A DNA stretch of 64,000 nt from Methanofollis formosanus (GTDB taxonomy: Archaea; Halobacteriota; Methanomicrobia; Methanomicrobiales; Methanofollaceae). A program made the translations under genes and the position numbers. A model generated the notes under the pieces. The model was not told where the DNA came from. It was given only the letters and a program-made list of their open reading frames with translations, and ran no database searches. The DNA lies in assembly GCF_019633745.1 (NCBI RefSeq), contig NZ_CP037968.1:2548789-2612788 (forward strand), in the 5' to 3' direction. Shown here in pieces: positions 59,234 to 64,000 of the stretch (position 1 is its first letter; every line of letters starts with the position of its first letter).

Positions 59234-59587
59234 TCACTTTGTTAGCGACCCCCCGATAAGCCCGCCCACATAGCCGAAGAGGCCGAAGAGCGGGAAGAGG
59301 GCGACGACGATGAAGAGCGTCGAGCCGAGGAACCCGAGGTAACTGATGTCGGGTGGGGCGGTCTCGATGCCGTACACGAAGATGGCGGCCGCCAGCACCA
59401 CGGCGTTCAGGAGGCCGAGATAGACGCCTGCTTTCCCCCCGTTCTTTGCGCCGCCCCGCACGATCACGCCGGTCACGATGCCGCCGATGAAGGCGCCGCC
59501 GATGGTGATGAGGTAGTTGACGATGAGCGCCACCACCAGTCCCGCGATCACGCCGGTCCAGAACTGCCGTGAATTTGATCCGTTCAT
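59234..59587 (-). CDS. DUF5518-like membrane protein
   Basis: 117 residues from ATG 59587, behind AAGGAGGACG. Four membrane segments (FWTGVIAGLVVALIVNYLI; GGAFIGGIVTGVIV; YLGLLNAVVLAAAIFVYGI; LFIVVALFPLFGLFGYVGG) and Gly-rich ends matching archaeal DUF5518 proteins, of unknown function. It is convergent with the CLC gene 20 bases away. A TATA box (minus strand CTTTATATAGGCC, 59680-59692) sits about 95 bases upstream. Confidence 0.72.
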   Translation of the reverse strand: MNGSNSRQFWTGVIAGLVVALIVNYLITIGGAFIGGIVTGVIVRGGAKNGGKAGVYLGLLNAVVLAAAIFVYGIETAPPDISYLGFLGSTLFIVVALFPLFGLFGYVGGLIGGSLTK

Positions 59588-59679
59588 GGAATTCGTCCTC
59601 CTTGCCATGGGCGTCCGGGAGGGTCCGGCAGGCCGACCGCGTTCCCGGATGCGTGGCGGGATGGAGATATCCCTGGGCC

Positions 59680-59692
59680 TATATAAAGTGGG
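59680..59692 (-). promoter_or_regulatory. TATA box for DUF5518-like gene
   Basis: Minus strand CTTTATATAGGCC, a strong archaeal TATA box in an otherwise GC-rich region. It predicts a start near 59660 and a leader of about 70 bases before ATG 59587. Confidence 0.6.
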
Positions 59693-59803
59693 CGGGGGCC
59701 ACCGGAGTGGAGGCGGGGCGTGGTTTCCGGGAAAATCTATAATACTGATCTCGGGTACTGCCCGCGGGTCGCGGGCCGGTGAGGGTCCGGGGGAGTCAGG
59801 AGT

Positions 59804-60334
59804 ATGTTGCGACGAAGGGGAGGCGCCGCCCTGCGGCGCAGAGAGGAAGGGGCACACCGGTACAGGATGAGAGAGAAGATCATCGCTTTCGGGGACGACT
59901 ACTGGATCGAGGACGAGGCCGGAGAGAAGGCCTTCAAGGTGGACGGGAAGATGCTCCGCGTCCGCAACACGCTGGTCATCCAGGACAGGGGGGGGCAGGA
60001 CCTCTACAAAATCCAGGAGCGGATGCTCCGTATCAAGGACACGATGGAGATCGAGCGGGCCGAGGGGGGGACGGCGGCGACGATCAAGAAGGCGCTGATC
60101 GCCCCGCTCAGGGACCGGTGGACGGTGAAGATCCCCGAGGGGGAGGACTGGAGTGTGCAGGGGAACATCCTGGACCACGAGTACCGGATCGATGCCGGGC
60201 GGGAGCGGGTCGCGGAGGTCTCGAAGAAGTGGTTCAGGATCCGGGACACCTACGGCGTGGAGATCGCACCCGGCCATGACGCTGCGCTCGTCCTGGCGAT
60301 AACGGCGGCGATCGACCAGATGGCGCACGATTGA
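59804..60334 (+). CDS. LURP-one-related (Tubby-like fold) protein
   Basis: 176 residues from ATG 59804 after GGGGGAG; a second ATG is at 59867. Family words: RYRMREKIIAFGDDYWIEDE, AFKVDGKMLRVRNTLVIQD, ERMLRIKDTMEIERA and DHEYRIDAGRERVAEVSKKWFRIRDTYGVEI, the repeated strand pattern of the Tubby C2/LOR fold. Because RYRM precedes the second ATG and belongs to the family pattern, the first start is preferred. These proteins may bind phosphoinositide-like lipids or act as scaffolds; in archaea their role is unknown. Confidence 0.8.
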   Translation: MLRRRGGAALRRREEGAHRYRMREKIIAFGDDYWIEDEAGEKAFKVDGKMLRVRNTLVIQDRGGQDLYKIQERMLRIKDTMEIERAEGGTAATIKKALIAPLRDRWTVKIPEGEDWSVQGNILDHEYRIDAGRERVAEVSKKWFRIRDTYGVEIAPGHDAALVLAITAAIDQMAHD

Positions 60335-60357
60335 CCTGGCGGAGACGTCCCTGCTTG

Positions 60358-60504
60358 TTACCAGTCTTTCCAGAGAGCGATGAGGGCGAGAACGAAGGCG
60401 ATGGTGAGGAAAAATGCGGCAAGTATCCACTGTCCGGTGAGGATGCAGTAGATGGCGATGAGCGTGGCGAGGGCGGTGGCGGGGATGAGGAATTTTGTCA
60501 GCAT
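60358..60504 (-). CDS. 48-residue two-helix membrane protein
   Basis: 48 residues. It has two membrane helices (FLIPATALATLIAIYCILTG and WILAAFFLTIAFVLALIALW) and a Trp-rich tail (WKDW). It is a paralogue of the 47-residue protein encoded 27 bases upstream: both begin MLT and share P-x-x-x-x-AT, ITGQW/LTGQWI and a terminal W-W pattern. Function unknown. The sequence is too short for confident family assignment, but two adjacent related copies argue that both are real genes. Confidence 0.7.
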   Translation of the reverse strand: MLTKFLIPATALATLIAIYCILTGQWILAAFFLTIAFVLALIALWKDW

Positions 60505-60530
60505 GGGTTCAGTGCTTCCGGCGCCGCCGC

Positions 60531-60674
60531 TCACTGCCAGCATCGCCAGATGGTAAGGAGAACGAGGGCGAGGCCGACGATGAGGGCGGCCTGGATCCAC
60601 TGTCCGGTGATCACGCTGTACAGGATGACGGGCGTGGCGAAGATGGTGAGGGGGATGTGGGGTCTGGTCAGCAT
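60531..60674 (-). CDS. 47-residue two-helix membrane protein, paralogue of next
   Basis: 47 residues with helices HIPLTIFATPVILYSVITGQW and IQAALIVGLALVLLTIWRCW. Start ATG 60674 follows GGAG at a distance. It is the first of two tandem related genes, suggesting a duplication; the upstream TATA-like AATATATTAACTC (60768-60780, minus) may drive both. No known domain. Confidence 0.7.
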   Translation of the reverse strand: MLTRPHIPLTIFATPVILYSVITGQWIQAALIVGLALVLLTIWRCWQ

Positions 60675-61034
60675 GGTTCCGACGCTCCGTTGGTTCGAAG
60701 GGGTACATCCAGGAACAGGGGGTCGGGGGGGTATCATTTGCTCAGGGAGAGGATGTGATACATGAGTTAATATATTCTTCCGATCATGGGCCTGGACACC
60801 GATCGAAGAGGTTTTGCCGGGTCACTTTTTCCGAAAATTCTGGGGTATTCCCCCCATTTCCCGAAATTCTTTTGGAGACTCTTGATTATCGCCGAACTGT
60901 AGATTTTGTACGCAGTATGTCCCCGCACAGAGAGGTGCACCGCGTGTGCCGCCAGGCGGGGGCAGGGACGGTCTTTCCCTGGCGTTCGTACTGCGGTGGA
61001 GAGAGGCCGTACCATTGATGCGGGTTGATACGCG

Positions 61035-61823
61035 ATGAAGAAAAGATTGTTTGTTCTGTTTGCCGCGCTGGTGCTCTGCCAGTGCGTCTCTGCTCATATG
61101 CCCGGCGCCTCCCCGGCGCCCGAGGTGGACCTCGGGCCGATCGTCGTCTCAGAGAACGGGGAACCGGTCGAGATCACGCTCGACGATGTCGGTGCCTACC
61201 ACGGCGCGCTTGAAGGCAAAAATCCCGATGTCTGTATCTGCTGCGGGTGTACCTACCGGGCGCTTCTCAGCGGGATCCAGGAGATCTGGGGCGACGAGAT
61301 CCCGGAACGTTCCGACATCGGTCTGAAGTGCTGGCTTATCTCGAACGGATCGGTCCATGCGGCGTGGTACGTCACCGGCACCGGTCCGGGCATGGACCCG
61401 GCGTACCGGGGAGAGGTGGAGTTCATCGGCGTCGACGGCGTCCCGATCGCCAGCCTGACACAGTCCGCGATCAAGAAGAACTCGAAGGCACGGACGCTTG
61501 AGAGTTTCAGGTTCGAGATCACCCAACGCTCCTCCGGCACGTCGGTCGAACGTACGGTTTCAGGAGAGATCTTCCCGGAGGGCTTTGCCGAGATGAGAAA
61601 GAAGGTGAAGTTCGAGAAGACCGCGACGCCGGACGAGATCAAACAGTTTGTGTCGGATTACTCCGCCACCAGGGACGCGGTATTGCAGATGCCTGACTAT
61701 GAACTCTTCAACGAGGTCGAAGAGCCGGAAGAGGAGGCACCGGATGTGATGGGCGGCGGGATCTTTCTCGCACTGCTCGGCGTTCTCTGCGTCGGCCTGA
61801 TTGTGATGCATAGGAGGCAGTGA
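61035..61823 (+). CDS. Secreted membrane-anchored protein, possibly FmdE-like
   Basis: 262 residues. Signal peptide at 1-20 (KKRLFVLFAALVLCQCVSA), a C-terminal membrane anchor (GGGIFLALLGVLCVGLIVM, then HRRQ), and an outside domain between. That domain starts with DVGAYHGALEGKNPD and a Cys cluster CICCGCTYRALLSGIQEIWG, which resembles the HG...C...YRA pattern of FmdE-like metal-binding proteins. The resemblance is weak and only a suggestion. The two genes that follow (small cytochrome-like membrane protein and Cys-rich lipoprotein) point to a redox role at the cell surface. Neither GGTTGAT nor other sites give a strong ribosome site. Confidence 0.6.
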   Translation: MKKRLFVLFAALVLCQCVSAHMPGASPAPEVDLGPIVVSENGEPVEITLDDVGAYHGALEGKNPDVCICCGCTYRALLSGIQEIWGDEIPERSDIGLKCWLISNGSVHAAWYVTGTGPGMDPAYRGEVEFIGVDGVPIASLTQSAIKKNSKARTLESFRFEITQRSSGTSVERTVSGEIFPEGFAEMRKKVKFEKTATPDEIKQFVSDYSATRDAVLQMPDYELFNEVEEPEEEAPDVMGGGIFLALLGVLCVGLIVMHRRQ

Positions 61824-61876
61824 CAGGGTCTTTGAAGGGTGGTTCGGGGGCCGACCCTTCACTTTTTCAAACCAGG

Positions 61877-62134
61877 ATGAAGATGGAACGACGAGATAGT
61901 CTCTATTGTATCGATATGGGGATGGTGATCGCCTTTCTCCTCTGCGGCGTCACCGGCATTCTCAAATGGCCCGGGCTTGTGGGTGTGCCGGGGTGGGGGT
62001 GTCATGGTTTCGGCACCATGACGCTGATCCATGACTGGTCCGGTCTGGCGCTCTGTGTGCTCGCTCTGGTGCATGTGGCGATGCACTGGCGGTGGCTCGC
62101 GGCAATGACACGGAAAAAACTGCATATGAGGTGA
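61877..62134 (+). CDS. Small DUF4405/cytochrome b-like membrane protein
   Basis: 85 residues. Two membrane segments (MVIAFLLCGVTGILKWPG and SGLALCVLALVHVAMHWRWL) with His residues in GCHGFG, LIHDWSG and LVHVAMHWRW, spaced as in DUF4405 proteins, whose His pairs can bind b-type haem across the membrane. The start at 61877 is set by the family-like MKMERRDSLYCID. Its stop overlaps the ATG of the next gene (TGATG), so the lipoprotein-like gene is co-translated. Haem binding is inferred. Confidence 0.72.
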   Translation: MKMERRDSLYCIDMGMVIAFLLCGVTGILKWPGLVGVPGWGCHGFGTMTLIHDWSGLALCVLALVHVAMHWRWLAAMTRKKLHMR

Positions 62135-62454
62135 TGGGACTGCAGGGAAGAGATTTTTTTTATGGTGTGCAGATGATCGTGCTCCTCGGCATGGCCATGA
62201 GCTGTGCGGGGTGTATGGGCGAGGGCGCTCCGGCGGGCGTCGGGGACGACCTGACGGTGGCAACGCAGGAGGAGGAGGCATGCGGCGACGCCGACACGCT
62301 GGCGACCGGGGAGTCGGGTGATGCGGAGGAGAATTCCTCTTCCCTTGCCGGCACCTGCCCGTTCGGGAACCACTGCTGCGGGTCGCCGGGGTGCTCGTTG
62401 TGGACTGATTTGAATGAGGACGGGCGGTGCGACCTGGGGGTGACGGCTGAATGA
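62134..62454 (+). CDS. Cys-rich lipoprotein-like protein, possible Fe-S
   Basis: 106 residues. N-terminal signal with a lipobox-like SCAGC at about 23-27, an acidic Ala/Glu-rich linker, and a C-terminal Cys cluster CPFGNHCCGSPGCSLWTDLN, then GRCDLG. The spacing C-P-x-G...C...C-x-L...D-x-N-x-x-G-x-C-D is seen in small membrane-bound Fe-S proteins that accompany DUF4405-like cytochromes. Likely an electron carrier outside the membrane, paired with the gene before it. Terminates at a T-run at 62458-62463. Confidence 0.65.
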   Translation: MGLQGRDFFYGVQMIVLLGMAMSCAGCMGEGAPAGVGDDLTVATQEEEACGDADTLATGESGDAEENSSSLAGTCPFGNHCCGSPGCSLWTDLNEDGRCDLGVTAE

Positions 62455-62829
62455 ACCTTTTTTCGGGATAAGATTCTTCGAAATCGGGGCGATATCCTCG
62501 CGTCTCTTCCGCCCCTTCCGTGGCCGTGCTGGGTGGCCCTGGCGTTTGGTATTACTTGCAATCATATGGGCCATCAGCGGGCCTGGTGAGGGGTGGTTTC
62601 CTCTTGGCGTTGGATGAATAAAGGGCGTTATGGGGGGATCGGAAACGAAGGCCGATACGGACCCGGATCAGGGGTGTGGTTCGTGAAATGGGGGGTGATA
62701 TGGGGGTATTTGGGGGTGGGTCTCAGTCATGTTCCCGGGGTTTTCTGCATTATCGATGGTGCGGACTATCGGCATGATGGGGGAGATATTGGACGTTGAA
62801 TCTGGAAATGATCTGAAAAAACGAGTCGA
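62455..62829. other. Gene-free stretch
   Basis: After the T-run at 62458-62463 there is a G-rich tract (GGGGGTGATATGGGGGTATTTGGGGG) at about 62690-62720 and no convincing gene. A 68-codon open frame at 62593-62799 lacks domain-like features and codon bias. Confidence 0.5.
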
Positions 62830-62994
62830 TTAATGTTTTGCCATCATTTCGAGAGTTTCCCGGTTCTCTGCGATGGAGTCGGCAAGTGCTTTCCGCTCGG
62901 ATTCTGTGAGGCCGGGGCCCATGAACGCATGCCTTCGCCGCGGTGCTGGCGGGAGGTCAGAGTGGGTTTTGTCGATCTCCGTCTCCGGGCTCAT
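62830..62994 (-). CDS. 54-residue protein, unknown
   Basis: 54 residues from ATG 62994, after AGGGTGAAGACA. It is Pro-rich (LPPAPRRRHAF) then helical (LTESERKALADSIAENRETLEMMAKH). TATA-like AATATATATTATTG on the minus strand at about 63053-63066 fits the start. No known family. Divergent from the coiled-coil gene on the other side. Confidence 0.5.
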   Translation of the reverse strand: MSPETEIDKTHSDLPPAPRRRHAFMGPGLTESERKALADSIAENRETLEMMAKH

Positions 62995-63171
62995 TGTCTT
63001 CACCCTGTTTAGACTTTGGAATCGTGTTCTGATCAGGATGCGTCTCTGGAGCAATAATATATATTATTCCTCTAACTCGGATGACAGATACGGGCTCCGG
63101 GAACACTGCCTCAAATCATGCCATAAGATAATTTGGATACCCATAAATCCTCATGGACTGATTCCCCTCCC

Positions 63172-63588
63172 ATGCAAATTCCAGATGAGTGGGTGGGGGC
63201 GTTGGTGGTCGGACTCATCTTGCTCGTGTTGGGGCAGGTGGTGCTGTCATGGCGGGCATATTATCAGTACAAAGATGAGGTCCGGGATCAGGTCGATGGA
63301 AAAATCGGGAGCCTCACCTCGTCTCTAGAGAACCTGAACGCTAAAACTGAGAACTGCACCATCCGGATCGAGAACATATACGCACGCTTGGAGTCCTTTG
63401 AAAGCAAATACGACCAGGCCGACAGAGAACTCTGGAATAGAACGGATCAGATCGAGCGAAGACTCCAGGATAAGAACTCCCAACTGAAGGAAGAATTATT
63501 AGCGTTGCAGACCACTTCTGACCTGTTGATGAAGGCCGGTCTCCTGGGTTCGGAGGAGATATACAAGAAACGAAGAGGGGATGACTGA
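63172..63588 (+). CDS. Membrane-anchored coiled-coil protein, unknown
   Basis: 138 residues from ATG 63172. One membrane helix (VGALVVGLILLVLGQVVLSW) near the N-terminus, then about 95 residues of predicted coiled coil (DQVDGKIGSLTSSLENLNAKTE; DRELWNRTDQIERRLQDKNSQLKEELLAL). No ribosome site, and a TATA-like tract near 63124, suggest a leaderless message. Its stop overlaps the start of the next gene (TGATG). Lower GC than the rest. Function unknown; a structural role at the membrane is plausible. Confidence 0.65.
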   Translation: MQIPDEWVGALVVGLILLVLGQVVLSWRAYYQYKDEVRDQVDGKIGSLTSSLENLNAKTENCTIRIENIYARLESFESKYDQADRELWNRTDQIERRLQDKNSQLKEELLALQTTSDLLMKAGLLGSEEIYKKRRGDD

Positions 63589-63803
63589 TGCCGTTGACGC
63601 CTGCACAATTTGAAAGGATGGAGTACCTCTTAGGCAAGGCTCAACACACGTCGCTGACCCCGAATGAACAAGATGAATTACGGCGATATGTTGTCGTTGA
63701 GCAGCCGGGAGCAGAGGACGTTACGTTTGAAACCGTCGTGACGCTGGGACTGATCATCGTCGGTGCGTATCTGCTGTACAAATATCTTGAGTCCGCGGCC
63801 TGA
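63588..63803 (+). CDS. 71-residue tail-anchored protein, unknown
   Basis: 71 residues. Helical N-terminal part (PLTPAQFERMEYLLGKAQHTSLTPNEQDELRRYV), then a C-terminal membrane helix (FETVVTLGLIIVGAYLLYKYL). Small proteins with the opening M-L-T-x-x-Q-x-x-R-x-E-Y-L-L-G-K-A pattern occur in other methanogens, but no function is known. Translation is coupled to the coiled-coil gene upstream, so the two proteins may act together. Confidence 0.68.
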   Translation: MPLTPAQFERMEYLLGKAQHTSLTPNEQDELRRYVVVEQPGAEDVTFETVVTLGLIIVGAYLLYKYLESAA

Positions 63804-64000
63804 AAATGTCGCGCTGATTCACAGAACTTTTTTCATGCGGCATGACCAGGACGTGCTTCTGGTCCGGTGCCACTTCCCATTTTTCACACGCCTCTGCACG
63901 GCCATAACGATTGCCCGGAAGCGATCATGAAGAGGGTGGTGCCGACCCATCCCTATCTTTGTCGGGGGCATGGTTTCATCCAGATGAATGGGGCACCCCG
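63804..64000. other. Window end, degenerate repeat-like tract
   Basis: CATCCCTATCTTTGTCGGGGGCATGG near 63946 resembles the CTATCTTCGTCG core of the repeat families. No gene is seen. Nothing else is recognised up to the edge. Confidence 0.35.

Noticed and set aside
62593-62799. 68-codon gene in the G-rich stretch
   Set aside because: Gly/Trp-rich composition mirrors the G-rich DNA; no ribosome site or conserved word.

Overview
The window is chromosomal DNA of a GC-rich methanogenic archaeon, most likely a member of the Methanomicrobiales (a Methanofollis- or Methanoculleus-like organism; this is an inference). The archaeal signs are a geranylgeranylglyceryl phosphate synthase, an archaeal-type ThrRS with its own N-terminal domain, GatCAB, a family B DNA polymerase, an XPD-like Fe-S helicase, PGF-type surface proteins, and TATA boxes 25-35 bases ahead of many starts. 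There is no rRNA, tRNA or CRISPR that I can support.

Layout. 1-2.9 kb: two secreted proteins on the minus strand, a dockerin-bearing subtilisin/sedolisin-like protease and a cohesin-domain protein cut by the window edge. 4.0-13.8 kb: an eight-gene housekeeping operon on the minus strand (gatC-gatA-gatB-topA-GGGP synthase-trmJ-dcd-thrS). 16-26 kb: an asparagine-synthetase-like protein, a PAS/GAF sensor, a large beta-helix/PKD surface protein, two small enzymes and purB. 27.2-35.1 kb: a compact six-gene minus-strand operon for acetyl-CoA synthase, described below. 35.2-44.9 kb: helicase, ogt, ketopantoate reductase, mobA, pyrK-pyrD, malate dehydrogenase, polB and a DUF1294 protein. 45-52 kb: sodium/solute symporter, secreted M28 peptidase, beta-propeller protein, flavodoxin, DUF2156 protein and a GNAT. 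52.8-64 kb: membrane proteins, a PIN-domain gene with a 48-residue partner, serS, a TMEM175 channel, a CLC protein, a LURP-one-like protein, a small secreted/membrane redox set and several very small genes.

The most striking gene system is the 27.2-35.1 kb operon. It encodes a full-length bacterial-type acetyl-CoA synthase (AcsB), both subunits of the corrinoid iron-sulfur protein (AcsD, AcsC), its reductive activator (AcsV/RACo), a folate-independent core methionine synthase (MesB/MesC-like) and a nickel-insertion ATPase (AcsF/CooC type). No CO dehydrogenase and no methyl-H4folate/H4MPT methyltransferase gene is present. Read together, the operon could split acetyl-CoA and pass its methyl group through the corrinoid protein to homocysteine, giving methionine. 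An incomplete pathway of this kind is known in Dehalococcoides; I do not know of it as a self-contained operon in a methanogen.

The second striking feature is non-coding. Three tandem arrays (3.3-3.9, 14.7-15.9 and 55.7-57.0 kb) carry about 22 degenerate units of one palindrome-rich repeat with a nearly constant period of 155-159 bases (137 bases in part of the middle array). A related, separate family forms two elements of about 760-780 bases with roughly 60-base terminal inverted repeats and no transposase gene (26.35-27.13 and 51.94-52.70 kb). The two families share a core built on the palindrome TCTCGCGAGA followed by AGATAG.
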